61,559 bases of DNA from Myxococcota bacterium (GTDB taxonomy: Bacteria > Myxococcota_A > Bradymonadia > UBA7976 > UBA1532), in assembly GCA_963169045.1 (NCBI GenBank), contig CAUJDF010000040.1, forward strand, positions 1 to 61,559. The letters are read 5' to 3'. Every line of letters starts with the position of its first letter. Positions within the stretch are counted from its first letter, which is position 1. Shown here piece after piece: positions 26,201 to 36,145 of the stretch. The notes beneath the pieces were generated by a model. The model saw only the letters and a program-made list of their open reading frames with translations, did no database searches and had not been told where the DNA came from. The translations under genes and the position numbers were made by a program.

Positions 26201-28726
26201 CGGATCTCCGCAGCCGCCGTTGTTGACCAGGCACTCGTCGACGTCGGTGCAGCGCGGCGGCGCCCCCTCGCGGTCCTCGCACGTCCAGAAGCGCGCCGCG
26301 CCGCAGCCGTTCTCTTCGCCGACGCACTCGTCGCGGTCCTCGCAGAGCGCGGGGGCGCCGTGCCTGTTGACGCAGTCCCAGTGGGCGGCGAGGCCGCAGG
26401 CGTTCACGCCGTCGGCGTCGGGCGCGCACTCGTCGACGTCGGTGCAGAGCGGGTCGGCGCCGGGGCGTCGCGTGCACGTCCACAGCCGCGCCTCCCCGCA
26501 GAAGTTGCGGCCCCCGGCGTCGGGCCGGCAGAGGTCGCGCTCGCTGCAGAGCGGCGGCTCGCCGGCGCGGTTGGCGCACGTGAAGCGCGCCGGATCGCCG
26601 CAGCCGCCGTTGCCTGTGGCGCACTCGTCGACGTCGGCGCAGCGGGGCGCGGCGCCCTCGCGGTTCTCGCAGGTCCAGGCGCGCGCCACGCCGCACGCGT
26701 TGTTGCCCTCGACGTCGACGGCGCACTCGTCGAGGTCCTCGCACACCGCGTCGGCGCCCGGCCGGTCGATGCACGTCCAGCGGGCGGCGGTCCCGCAGGC
26801 GTTCAGGCCGGCGTCGTCGGCGGCGCACTCGTCGACGTCCTCGCACGCCGGCGGCCCGCCGGGCTGGTCCGTGCACCGCCAGAAGCGCGCGACGCCGCAG
26901 CCGTTGCGCCCGTCGGCGCCGACGGCGCACTCGTCGACGTCCTCGCACGCCGGCGGCCCGCCGCGCACGTTCACGCAGCGCACGAAGCGGCGGTCGCCGC
27001 AGCCGCCGTTGTCGCGCGCGCACTCGTCGACGTCCTCGCACACCGGGGCGGCGCCGATCTGGTCGAGACAGCGCCAGAACCGCGCGATTCCACAAGTGTT
27101 TTCGCCCTCGGCGTCCGGCGCGCAGTCGTCGACGTCCTCGCAGATCGGCGGCGCGCCCTCCTGCTCGAGGCAGCGCGTGAAGCGCGGGTTGCCGCAGCCG
27201 CCGTTGGCCATGCCGCACTCGGCGACGTCCTCGCAGCGCGTGCCGCCGTCCTCGGTGACCTCGCAGCGCCAGTAGCGCGCGTCGCCGCAGGGCGTGCGGC
27301 CGGCCGCGTCGACCTGGCACGGCTGGAAGGCCTCGCAGCGCGGCGGGCCGCCGAACGCGCCCGAGCAGCGGACGCGCCGTGGATCGCCGCAGCCGCCGTT
27401 GTCCGTCGCGCACGGATCGAGCGCGGTGCACGTGGGCGGGCCGCCCTCGCGATTCGCGCAGCGGTTGTACGCCGGATCGCCGCAGCCCCCGTTCTCGGCG
27501 GCGCACTCGTCGACGTCGGCGCACACCGGCGGGGCGCCGTCGCGGTCCTCGCACGTCCAGAAGCGCACGTCGCCGCACGCGTTGCGCCCGGCGCGGACGG
27601 CGCACTCGTCGATGTCGGCGCAGCTCACGTCGAGCGGGCCCTCGCCCTCGACGCACGTCCAGAACGCGGCGGCGCCGCAGACGTTGTCGCCCTTCGAGTC
27701 GGCGGCGCACGGGTTGGCCTGGGCCACGCGCAGGACGAGCTCGACGGGCCGCGCGCCGGGCTCGGACGGGAGCGAGAAGGCGACGCGCCACGTGCCCTGC
27801 ACGAGGCCCTGCACCTCGAAGCGCACGCGGCCCTCGGCGTCGGTGGGCCGGCGCGTCGCGGCAGGCGCGAGCGCCAGGGCCGCCGCCTCCCCGTCGGGCC
27901 GCGCTTCGACCACCGCGCCCACGAGCGGCCGTTCACCGAAGCGACCCACGAGGCCGATCGTCACGCTCGTGCCGGCGCGGAACGTGACCTCGGCCGGTCC
28001 CTCGATCGCGAGCGAGAACAGCTCGGGCGCGGCGGGGACGGCCACCACCTGCACGAGCTGGCGCCGGTCGATGGCGTCGGTGACCTCGATGACGCCGCGC
28101 AGCGACGCCCCGGCCTCGAGCTCGGCGACGGCGGCGCGGAAGGTGTCCGGCTCGAGGCGGAAGGCGATGGGCCGGCGCTCGCCCGCCCCGAGCGGCCGGG
28201 CCGGCGCCGCGAGGACCAGCCAGGGCGGCGGCGCGAACGTCAGCGACAGCTCGGCGTCGGACTCGTTCGTCTCGGTGAGCGCCGCCTCGTGCACTTCGCC
28301 CGTGAACACGAGCACCGGCGGCTCGAAGCGGACCGGCGCCGCCCGGTCCCGCGGGATGAGCGGCAGGTTGACGTCGGCGGTGCGGCCGCGCCCGGTGGTC
28401 ACGGGGAGCACGGCGCGCGCGTAGCCGTCGGCCTCGGCCTTCACCTCGTAGAGGCGGCCGGGGATCACGTCGCGGGTGACGATGTACTCGCCGTCGCCGT
28501 TGCTGCGCACGAGCTCGGTGGGCGGGAACGTCGAGACGAAGGTGTCCCGAAGCGGATCGCCGGTGAGGAAGTCGTACGTGCGGCCGGTGATGGCCGGCGC
28601 GCTCTCGGGCACGTCTTCGGGATTCGGGGAGACGACGACCACGGCCTCGTCGCCGCCCCCCGAGCCGCCGCCCGAGCAGGCGGCGAGCATGACGCCGAAC
28701 AGCCATGCTGCGCGTCGAAGAGCCAT
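23264..28726 (-). CDS. Giant lipoprotein: 26 EGF-like Cys repeats plus right-handed beta-helix
   Basis: About 1820 residues. The lipobox is VMLAAC (Cys17), followed by a Gly/Ser linker. Residues about 45-335 contain beta-sandwich/Ig-like parts (a carboxypeptidase-regulatory-like TYDFLTGDPLRDTF segment). From about 338 to 1190 there are 26 four-Cys units opening D(V/R)DEC, of two kinds: a long one with CGxARFWTC and a short one with NGGCGDPRF(T/V)RC. A MopE-like Cys region (NGCEYACPGG, CDGQLDEG, CGGCGVRC) follows at about 1200-1290. The C-terminal 500 residues form a pectin-lyase-like beta-helix with NGxGxxG turns and ending IDAGD/DIGAYGG. It is probably a long surface fibre or adhesin. The ATG has an AGGGGG ribosome site. 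It lies 70 bases after a secreted-protein gene and overlaps the sigma-54 activator. Confidence 0.88.
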   Translation of the reverse strand: MALRRAAWLFGVMLAACSGGGSGGGDEAVVVVSPNPEDVPESAPAITGRTYDFLTGDPLRDTFVSTFPPTELVRSNGDGEYIVTRDVIPGRLYEVKAEADGYARAVLPVTTGRGRTADVNLPLIPRDRAAPVRFEPPVLVFTGEVHEAALTETNESDAELSLTFAPPPWLVLAAPARPLGAGERRPIAFRLEPDTFRAAVAELEAGASLRGVIEVTDAIDRRQLVQVVAVPAAPELFSLAIEGPAEVTFRAGTSVTIGLVGRFGERPLVGAVVEARPDGEAAALALAPAATRRPTDAEGRVRFEVQGLVQGTWRVAFSLPSEPGARPVELVLRVAQANPCAADSKGDNVCGAAAFWTCVEGEGPLDVSCADIDECAVRAGRNACGDVRFWTCEDRDGAPPVCADVDECAAENGGCGDPAYNRCANREGGPPTCTALDPCATDNGGCGDPRRVRCSGAFGGPPRCEAFQPCQVDAAGRTPCGDARYWRCEVTEDGGTRCEDVAECGMANGGCGNPRFTRCLEQEGAPPICEDVDDCAPDAEGENTCGIARFWRCLDQIGAAPVCEDVDECARDNGGCGDRRFVRCVNVRGGPPACEDVDECAVGADGRNGCGVARFWRCTDQPGGPPACEDVDECAADDAGLNACGTAARWTCIDRPGADAVCEDLDECAVDVEGNNACGVARAWTCENREGAAPRCADVDECATGNGGCGDPARFTCANRAGEPPLCSERDLCRPDAGGRNFCGEARLWTCTRRPGADPLCTDVDECAPDADGVNACGLAAHWDCVNRHGAPALCEDRDECVGEENGCGAARFWTCEDREGAPPRCTDVDECLVNNGGCGDPLRFACTNRPGGPPTCAERDACTPDALGRNFCGEARYWDCVVRPGAEPICTDRDECAADGDGVNGCGLAARWTCTNRAGGPPTCVDRDECRPDGAGRNACGEARFWDCLDREGLPPVCTDHDECLDDNGGCGDPHLATCTDNEAAPPTCEARDPCEPALDGENFCGLPDFWVCVPRDGQAPVCVDVDECAPDPAGNNGCGIAARWVCTNVEGGPPDCADRDECLDDNGGCGDPRFTRCVNLAGAAPRCVDVDECARNNGDCGDPRYVRCQNNAGGLEPGCVDLDVCLADADGFNGCGLAPHWECVDQDRGPPLCTDLDECAPLDGRNGCGLAVDFECRDRVGDAPDCDACDPDTRNLDLDNTNGCEYACPGGGPEVCNRRDDDCDGQLDEGIDLLNDPDNCGGCGVRCGNLPNTARAACRSGVCQVELCALRFRDDDADGANGCEVQHAGSVVHVDPARFGEPGVYRTISSALDSAGANAFIRIAPGRYVESPALVYGALPGKVLQGAGADLVTIAPPAGGDGMALDNYTDFTISGVSIVGGRYGIRVYNADHDGVRPGRLRVHGVRITGQTAPVAGANQTGLHAAGLYYGLGSGLVVTASDVASVTGGTGNGAGRAGGEANGIRVSNAGAVRIEGVSVSQITGGLGHGAGGVAGGNGGTAAGIRVDTSGAVRVEHVEVIGIQGQRGRDVAEGAASPSAGGAGIGVWITNGNNGVDLADLFVQVVSGGRGGDALNAAEGPGSNGNGGTGVRCDNATNVDLARVAVTTVRGGRGGLNRQDGRNGNGGHGMGVQLNATSQVGATGLAVSDVEGGPAPGATAGSALGVQFNAAVGAVLDGFSIDRIGLTGASGRGLHLAANQVSPVVARNGTISRTSGACIQNQAAAAALRRAYLNGDECAGGALSGPATDDGPILDVSPGFADPDVGDLHLLPTSPLIDAGDPASSFAAETAPNGCRRDIGAYGGTAQSTPASGGEVPTCP
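25143..27715 (-). repeat. Array of 26 EGF-like coding repeats (about 34-36 codons each)
   Basis: Degenerate tandem repeat inside the giant lipoprotein gene. Each unit keeps the Cys spacing and the DxDEC opening, while the intervening DNA has diverged. Long (CGxARFWTC) and short (NGGCGDPRF) units are interspersed without a strict alternation. Confidence 0.8.
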
Positions 28727-28796
28727 CGGATATCCCCCTGTGACGCTCGCATCATGGCAGACCGCGGGCCGGCGGCGAAATGCCGAAGGGAGGGGT

Positions 28797-29846
28797 TCAG
28801 CGCAGCTCGAGGTGCTGCGCCGCGGCGTCGAGGCCGGCCCGAGTGAGGGTGGACAGGAGCGACCGGCGGCCGATGTGGAGGTCCTCGGCCAGGCGAGAGA
28901 GGAACCAGAGCCCGTCCAGGTCCCAGCGCGCCCGGAACACATCGACCTGGAGCTCGCGCCACTCGTCCCGACGGTAGCTGACGAAGGGCCGCGTCTCGAC
29001 CGTCGCCTCGCCGCGCTTGCCGCTCCGACAGAACATCTGCCGGTCGCGGACCTCAACGTCGAACCAGGCGGAGAGGTCGACGACGTCGCGCGAATGCACG
29101 AGCACGGCGTACAGATCCTGGTCGCCACCGGGGAGGGCCACGGTCCTGCTGTCGCGCTCGCCCAAGCCCTGCCAACCCTCGCCGGTGGCGACGACGTGCG
29201 ACTGCGGCGTGCCGACGGGCTGACCGGCCGCGTCGGAACCGGAGAGCGTCAGCACGAAGTCCGAGGCATCGGCGGTCGGCAGGAACCAGGGCGTCGTCAG
29301 CCGCAGCGACGCGCCCACGGGCAGGCCGAGATCGCCGCGCTTGAACCAGAGCACGTCGACGACGGCGCGCGAGGCGACACGCTCGTGCTGGTACAACAGC
29401 CGGGCGGTATAGGGCGACGCCCCGTTCGGCGCCCACGGCGTCGCGAGCCACCAGCAGACGTCGCCGTCGGGGCCCTCCGCGGGGCCTTCGTAGGTCGCGT
29501 CGGGGTGGCGGTACAGGTCGTCGAGCGGCGCGGTGCGCGACGCGACGTCGTCCTGCAACTTCCGGATGTCGTCCTCCGCGTCCGCCAGCGCAGCCTGGAA
29601 GTCCGCGAGCGTGCCGAACGGGTTCTGCGCGGCCACCACGTCCGCCTCGAACTTGTCGAGGAAGGCGGCGGACTGGGACTGGCACTGCGCGGCGCCCTGG
29701 CCGGAGAACGGCTCGCAGAGGCTCGGCGGCTCGGCGGCGAAGCGATCGGCGGTGGCGGTCGGCGCCTCGCGGGTGGAGACCACCCGCTGGGCGGCGGCGG
29801 GACCGGCGAGCATGGCGAAGGCGAGCAGGACGGTAGCGATACGCAT
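28797..29846 (-). CDS. Secreted protein of unknown function, first gene of the sigma-54 operon
   Basis: About 349 residues with a Sec signal peptide (cleavage after GPAAA) and a strong GGGAGG site 7 bases before the ATG. After cleavage comes a helical coiled-coil-like part (about 50-110, KFEADVV to DDVASRT). A beta-rich domain follows with conserved-looking Trp/Tyr (DVCWWLATPW, LLYQHERVASRAVVDVLWFKRG, LYAVLVHSRDVVDLSAWFDVEVRDR). The C-terminus is helical (LSRLAEDLHIGRRSLLSTL). Periplasmic or extracellular location is inferred. It is followed by the giant lipoprotein (70-base gap) and preceded by a near-consensus sigma-54 promoter. The partner relationship rests on operon position only. Confidence 0.8.
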   Translation of the reverse strand: MRIATVLLAFAMLAGPAAAQRVVSTREAPTATADRFAAEPPSLCEPFSGQGAAQCQSQSAAFLDKFEADVVAAQNPFGTLADFQAALADAEDDIRKLQDDVASRTAPLDDLYRHPDATYEGPAEGPDGDVCWWLATPWAPNGASPYTARLLYQHERVASRAVVDVLWFKRGDLGLPVGASLRLTTPWFLPTADASDFVLTLSGSDAAGQPVGTPQSHVVATGEGWQGLGERDSRTVALPGGDQDLYAVLVHSRDVVDLSAWFDVEVRDRQMFCRSGKRGEATVETRPFVSYRRDEWRELQVDVFRARWDLDGLWFLSRLAEDLHIGRRSLLSTLTRAGLDAAAQHLELR

Positions 29847-29889
29847 GTCTGGACCTCCCGATCGTGTTGCGGCGACGCCGGCGGCATAG

Positions 29890-29905
29890 AGCAGCGACCG
29901 TGCCA
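29890..29905 (-). promoter_or_regulatory. Sigma-54 (-24/-12) promoter
   Basis: On the minus strand TGGCACG-GTCG-CTGCT matches the sigma-54 consensus TGGCACG-N4-TTGCW at 7 of 7 and 4 of 5 positions, with GG and GC exactly 10 bases apart. It lies 44 bases upstream of the ATG at 29846, leaving a leader of about 30 bases. The operon it would control ends with a sigma-54 activator. Confidence 0.65.
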
Positions 29906-29943
29906 ACGCCGCGAAGCCCCGCCGTCGCGGCCTCGTGGCATTC

Positions 29944-29983
29944 GGCGCGTCCCGGACGGACGCGGCGCGTCCCGGACGGACGC
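29944..29983. repeat. 20-bp tandem repeat (2 copies) sharing a 14-mer core with 33425-33484
   Basis: Two identical 20-base units (GGCGCGTCCCGGACGGACGC) lie head to tail between divergent genes. The junction creates GGACGCGGCGCGTC (29958-29971), found in inverse orientation in another 20-bp-period intergenic repeat at 33425. Confidence 0.6.
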
Positions 29984-30033
29984 CGCGCGAGACGCATGGC
30001 TCGGGACGCGCGGACTGCTATGCTCCCGCCGGC

Positions 30034-30525
30034 ATGCGTCCTCCCGGCATGAGCAGATGGGTGGTGGGGCTCGCGCTCGCGACGGGCGGCTGCTTCGACG
30101 CGCTGCGCGACCGCGACTGCGCGAGCAACGACGACTGCTTCGTCGACGAGACGTGCACCGTCGGCCACCGCTGCGTGACGGTGGCGAGCATCGGCGAGCG
30201 CGACGCGGGCGCCGACGCCCTCACCGTCACGGTGGAGGCGTTCGGCCGCGACGACCCCGACCGGGCGCTGGCCGCGACCATCAACTCGAGCCGTCCCGAC
30301 GACGGCTGCAACCACTGCGTGGGCGCGGACGAGTGTCGGCTCGCCGTGCCCGCGGGCACGTCGCACCGCGTCTGCGCCCACGCGCGCGGTCACCGGCCGT
30401 GCGCCGTCGAGGCCACCGGGCTGTTGCGCGTCGAGCTGTTCCTCGACGCGTGCGCCGAGGGCGAACCGTGCCCCGAGGCGCCGCGGGACTGCGACTGCCG
30501 CGACCTCCCCGAGTGCGGAGGCTGA
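30034..30525 (+). CDS. Small Cys-rich lipoprotein upstream of the Ser/Thr kinase
   Basis: About 163 residues from ATG 30034 (158 from ATG 30049). The lipobox is LATGGC. The mature part has many Cys (CASNDDCFVDETC, CNHCVGADEC, CDCRDLPEC) arranged in pairs, suggesting a disulphide-stabilised surface or periplasmic domain. Neither ATG has a ribosome site, but TATGCT at 30019-30024 could be a -10 box placing the transcript start at the ATG, so the mRNA may be leaderless. It ends one base before the kinase GTG and is surely co-transcribed. It could be an extracytoplasmic ligand or sensor partner of the kinase, which is inference from position. Confidence 0.75.
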   Translation: MRPPGMSRWVVGLALATGGCFDALRDRDCASNDDCFVDETCTVGHRCVTVASIGERDAGADALTVTVEAFGRDDPDRALAATINSSRPDDGCNHCVGADECRLAVPAGTSHRVCAHARGHRPCAVEATGLLRVELFLDACAEGEPCPEAPRDCDCRDLPECGG

Positions 30526-30526
30526 C

Positions 30527-32565
<2,039 letters not shown>

Positions 32566-32569
<4 letters not shown>

Positions 32570-33426
32570 GGTGCCTCGCGCCCGCCGTGCTCGCGGCGCT
32601 CGCCCCCGCGGCCTCGGCCCAGCCCGCCGACGATCGCGCCGCGCTGCTCGAGGCGCTCCGCGCCGCCAACGCCGCCTTCGACGCCGGTCGTTTCGCCGAC
32701 GCGCTCGCCGCCTACGACGCGATCGCCGCGCGGTGGCCCCTCCCCGAGGTGCACTTCCGGCGCGGCGCCTGCCTCGAGCGCCTGGGCCGCCCGCTCGACG
32801 CCGCCGCCGCCTACCGCCGCTATCTCGAGCTCGCCCCGGACGCCGGGGACGCCGGCCGCGTGCGCGCCGACGTGGACCGTCTCGAGGCTGCCGGCCGCGC
32901 GCGCCCGGCCCGCCTCGTCGTCGTCTCGCGACCCGCCGGGGCCGAGGTCCTGCTCGGCGAGCGCGCGCTCGGGCGCAGCCCCGTCGACGTCGAGCTGCCG
33001 CCGGGCGAGGTCATCGTCACCCTGCGCGCCGACGGCCGCGAGCCGGTCAGCCGCGAGGTGCTCCTCGTCGCCGGCGAGCGCAAGAGCCTGGACGTCGACC
33101 TCCCGCCGCTCGCGCCGCCGCCCGCGGACCACGGCACGCTCGGCTGGACGCTCGCCGGCGTCGGCGCCGCGTCCCTCGTGGCCAGCGGCGTCCTCTACGC
33201 GCTCACCGCGTCGGCCATCGAGGACGCGAACGCCTACGACCGTCGCGACCCCGACCACAGCCGGGCGGCGCTCGACCGCATGCAGGACGACGCGGGCCGC
33301 CTCGAGGCCGGCTTCTGGGTCACGGGCGGGATCGGCCTCGCCGCCCTCGGCGCGGCCTCCTGGTTCCTGCTCACCGCCGACGACGCGCCGGCGCCCGCGG
33401 CATCGGGCCTGCGCTTCCGCTTCTGA
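32566..33426 (+). CDS. TPR and PEGA-domain membrane protein, kinase operon partner
   Basis: About 286 residues. A signal peptide (AALAPAASA) is followed by TPR-like helices (AANAAFDAGRFADALAAYDAI, then FRRGACLERLGRPLDAAAAYRRYLELAPDA). A PEGA domain spans about 110-180 (SRPAGAEVLLGERALGRSP, then PPGEVIVTLRADGRE). Two hydrophobic segments with a short loop follow and the C-terminus is aromatic. TPR-PEGA proteins next to Ser/Thr kinases are common in myxobacteria and are thought to link kinases to the envelope. The ATG overlaps the kinase stop (ATGA), so the two are translationally coupled. Confidence 0.88.
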
Positions 33427-33484
33427 CGCGCCGCGTCCCCGCGAGACGCGCCGCGTCCACGCGAGACGCGCCGCGGACGCCCGG
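33425..33484. repeat. 20-bp-period repeat (2 full copies and 1 partial)
   Basis: Units at 33425-33444 and 33445-33464 (GACGCGCCGCGTCC, one variable base, CGCGA) and a partial third from 33465. The core is the reverse complement of the 14-mer at 29958-29971. The first unit overlaps the stop codon of the TPR-PEGA gene. Confidence 0.6.
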
Positions 33485-33511
33485 CCCCCTGGTTTCCTGC
33501 GGTCCACGGGT

Positions 33512-33527
33512 TGGCACGCCCGTTGAA
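33512..33527 (+). promoter_or_regulatory. Sigma-54-like promoter motif upstream of a secreted protein
   Basis: TGGCACG-CCCG-TTGAA matches the sigma-54 -24 element fully and the -12 element at 4 of 5 positions, with the correct spacer. It ends 40 bases before ATG 33568. Confidence 0.5.
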
Positions 33528-33567
33528 ATTCCCCGGTCGCGTCCCACGAAACACACCGGAGGAGACC

Positions 33568-34512
33568 ATGCTGCGCACGTTGCTGACCGCTTGCCTCGCC
33601 CTGCTGCCGACGCTCGCCCAGGCGGCCCCCGACTTCGAGAGCGACGCCTACATCGGCTGGAGCTTCGTCCCCGTCGAGAAGGACAGCGAGTTCATCGAGG
33701 TCCGCGGATACACCCATCGCCAGTCGTGGCTCCGGGTGCCCTTCTGGAACCGCTTCGACGTCGTCCGGACGTGGCGCAAGGACGTCCGTCAGGCCACGGA
33801 CGGGCAGATGTGCTGGTGGGAGCAGGAGTACTCGGACGCGACCTACGAGTACCTCGCCAGCCTGCGCCTGCGCCTCACGCACGTCTGGCACCTGGACACG
33901 ACGCTCGCCGACTACTACCAGGCCGTCGGCCAGGTCGTCCCCAACGGGGCGCAGGCCGGCGGTCTCGCCGCCGGCGCCTTCGGCGCGGTCGCCTGGGCCG
34001 GCCGCACCGCCGCCTCGAACGCGGTCACCGGCTCGTTCGCCATCGGTCCCGCCGCGGCCGGCGCGGGCGCCGCCAGCGCCGGCGCCACCCTCGCGCTCGG
34101 CACCGGCGCGATCGTGGCCGCCTACGGTCTCACCACCGCGCTCGTCCGGCAACTCGGCGCCTCCGAGTACGTCTGGCAGAAGGAGCAGTGGGTGGTCGAC
34201 GACATCCAGTTCGACCAGATCCGCGCCGCCTACGACGACTGGTGGATGATGACCTACGAGCTCGACGGCCGGCTGAAGTCGCCGCTGCAGTGGGCGTCGA
34301 GCGGCACGCTCCGCGCCAGCACCTCCGGCTGGGCGCAAGTCGGCGACGCGTATCCCTGCGACGCGCCGACGCGCTTCGTGCGCGAGGCCGGGTCGATCGA
34401 GGTGGAGACCTGGTTCTCGCACGAGGTGGCGCCGGCGAAGACCGTGACGAGGGTTCACGAGGACGCCGAGCGCCAGCTGGCGTCGACGAACGTCGCCGCC
34501 ATCGGGGAGTAG
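33568..34512 (+). CDS. Secreted protein with a Gly/Ala-rich hydrophobic centre
   Basis: About 314 residues. A strong GGAGGAG ribosome site precedes the ATG; the Sec signal peptide cleaves after LAQAA. The first 130 residues are rich in Trp/Tyr/Arg (WLRVPFWNRFD, MCWWEQEY). A segment of about 65 Gly/Ala-rich hydrophobic residues (roughly 128-190) resembles a glycine-zipper membrane insert. The last 120 residues are again soluble (YDDWWMMTYELDG, then EVETWFSHEVAP). The layout recalls a pore-forming or membrane-inserting secreted protein, but no family is recognised and this is only a structural impression. It is apparently alone under a sigma-54-like promoter. Confidence 0.75.
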   Translation: MLRTLLTACLALLPTLAQAAPDFESDAYIGWSFVPVEKDSEFIEVRGYTHRQSWLRVPFWNRFDVVRTWRKDVRQATDGQMCWWEQEYSDATYEYLASLRLRLTHVWHLDTTLADYYQAVGQVVPNGAQAGGLAAGAFGAVAWAGRTAASNAVTGSFAIGPAAAGAGAASAGATLALGTGAIVAAYGLTTALVRQLGASEYVWQKEQWVVDDIQFDQIRAAYDDWWMMTYELDGRLKSPLQWASSGTLRASTSGWAQVGDAYPCDAPTRFVREAGSIEVETWFSHEVAPAKTVTRVHEDAERQLASTNVAAIGE

Positions 34513-34621
34513 CGGCGCCGCCGGACGACCGGCGTGGACATGCGCGCGGCCGCCGGGCGATTCTCCCCCGATGCTCGAGGCCCCTGCGCGACGCGCGGCG
34601 CCGCTCGCCGTGAAGGATTCG

Positions 34622-36070
34622 ATGACCGCCCGCTTGCCGCCTGCCCCAGGCGACGTGGGGCTCCGCGCCGCGTCGCGCGCGCTCTTCGGGCTCTGCCTCG
34701 CGCTGCTCGCGTCGCCGCCGGCCCACGCCGGACCGCCCGCCGTGAAGGCGGCCACGGACGCCAGCTGCCGGGCCACGCTCCCGTGTCTGCGGGACGGCCT
34801 GTGCACCGCGGTCGCCGGCCGCTGTGTCGCCGCGCGGAACGACGACTGTCGCGGCGCCTACTGGTGCGTGGCGGCGGGCCTCTGTACCGCGCGCGACGGG
34901 GCGTGCGTCCTGGCGGCGTCGTCGCGCGCGGCGTGCGACGCCCCCCACGGCAGCGACCGCGAAGCGCCGTGCGCGACGATGGGGTTGTGCACGTTCCGGG
35001 ACGGGCGGTGCATGGCCGCCACCGACGAGGACTGCGCGTCCGCGTCGTGGTGCCGGAACGTCGGCGAGTGCTCCGCCCGAAGCGGCCGCTGCGTCATCGC
35101 GCGCGACGAGGACTGCCGGCGCGGCGGCCAGTGTCAGGCGGGCGGCGCCTGCTCCGCGGTCGGCGGGCGTTGCGTCGCGACGCGCGACGAGGACTGCAAG
35201 GCGTCCGAGGCGTGCGCCGCCGCCGGGCTGTGCGTCGCGCGGAACGGGACCTGCGTCGCCGCCGCCGAGACCGACGCCGCCTGCCGCGAGGCCCGCGGCG
35301 ACCGGCGCAGCCCGTGCGCCGACCTCGGGCGGTGCAAGGCGGTGAACGGCGCGTGCTCGGCGGCGAGCGACGAGGACTGCGCCGGCGCCGCCGCGTGCCG
35401 CGCGAGCGGGTCGTGCACGGCGCGCGACGGCGCGTGCGTGGTCGCGAGCGACGCGGATTGCCGACGCTCCGAGGGCTGCGCCTCGAACGGCGCCTGCACG
35501 GCGCTGGACGGCGAGTGCGTGTCGAAGCGCGACGCCGACTGCGCCGCGTCGAGCCTGTGCCGGGAGTTCGGTGCCTGCAGCGCGAGAGCCGGCGTCTGCG
35601 TCGCCACGCGCGACGAGGACTGCAAACGCTCCGCGCGCTGCAAGTCCGAGGGCGCCTGCGCCGCGGTCGCCGGCGACTGCGGCCTGCCGCCCGAGCCCGC
35701 AGCCGCGCCCGAAGCGCCGCCGTCGCGCGAGGACGCCGAGCGCGAGGCGGTGGCCGACTTCGTCGCCTCGGTGCGCGCCCAGGGCTGGGACCTCGTCCAA
35801 TACATCGTCATCGTGCAGATGAACGCCCGCGAGCCCTGCACGCGCCGATACACGAACCGCGCCGGCAACGAGGCGGAGCGGCGAGCCCTCTGCGCCACCT
35901 GGAAATCGGCCCTGCGCGGTCGGAGCGCCGGGTTCCGCCGGGCTGCCATCCGCGGCTACTGCGAGGAGCGTTTCCCCGAGAGCTTCTACAACCGGCCGTG
36001 CGACGTCACCGGCTTCGAGGTGACCGTGGACCAGTGCGTCGCCACCGTCGCCGGCATGTGCGCCTGGTAG
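34622..36070 (+). CDS. Secreted protein with 11 four-Cys repeats
   Basis: About 482 residues from ATG 34622, which has an AAGGA site 5 bases upstream; an in-frame ATG at 34571 would add 17 residues. The signal peptide ends SPPAHAG. Residues about 45-365 form 11 units of about 27 residues, each D(E/D)DC-x6-C-x4-G-x-C-x6-C. Units 3 and 7 carry a longer insert with GDR/SDR before the second Cys. The C-terminal 110 residues are a different domain with its own Cys (EPCTRRYTNR, ALCATWKSAL, RGYCEERFPESFYNRPC). The regular four-Cys pattern suggests a disulphide-rich rod or ligand array on the cell surface. No family name can be given with confidence. Confidence 0.78.
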   Translation: MTARLPPAPGDVGLRAASRALFGLCLALLASPPAHAGPPAVKAATDASCRATLPCLRDGLCTAVAGRCVAARNDDCRGAYWCVAAGLCTARDGACVLAASSRAACDAPHGSDREAPCATMGLCTFRDGRCMAATDEDCASASWCRNVGECSARSGRCVIARDEDCRRGGQCQAGGACSAVGGRCVATRDEDCKASEACAAAGLCVARNGTCVAAAETDAACREARGDRRSPCADLGRCKAVNGACSAASDEDCAGAAACRASGSCTARDGACVVASDADCRRSEGCASNGACTALDGECVSKRDADCAASSLCREFGACSARAGVCVATRDEDCKRSARCKSEGACAAVAGDCGLPPEPAAAPEAPPSREDAEREAVADFVASVRAQGWDLVQYIVIVQMNAREPCTRRYTNRAGNEAERRALCATWKSALRGRSAGFRRAAIRGYCEERFPESFYNRPCDVTGFEVTVDQCVATVAGMCAW

Positions 36071-36145
36071 GACCGCGCAGTCAATCCGCGGCCGGCGGCC
36101 GAAAGGATCTTGCGGCTCCGGCGTCGACGGCCGAAGCTCGCCCCC

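Noticed and set aside
25143-27715. Possible CRISPR array or satellite DNA
   Set aside because: The period is about 105 bases, the copies are degenerate and code for an in-frame Cys-repeat protein; there are no spacers, leader or cas genes.
23420-28846. Very long plus-strand open frame (about 1800 codons) opposite the giant lipoprotein
   Set aside because: It is antisense to a gene with clear lipobox, Cys repeats and beta-helix; the translation is Ala/Val/Arg-rich without domains. Long antisense frames are expected at this GC content.
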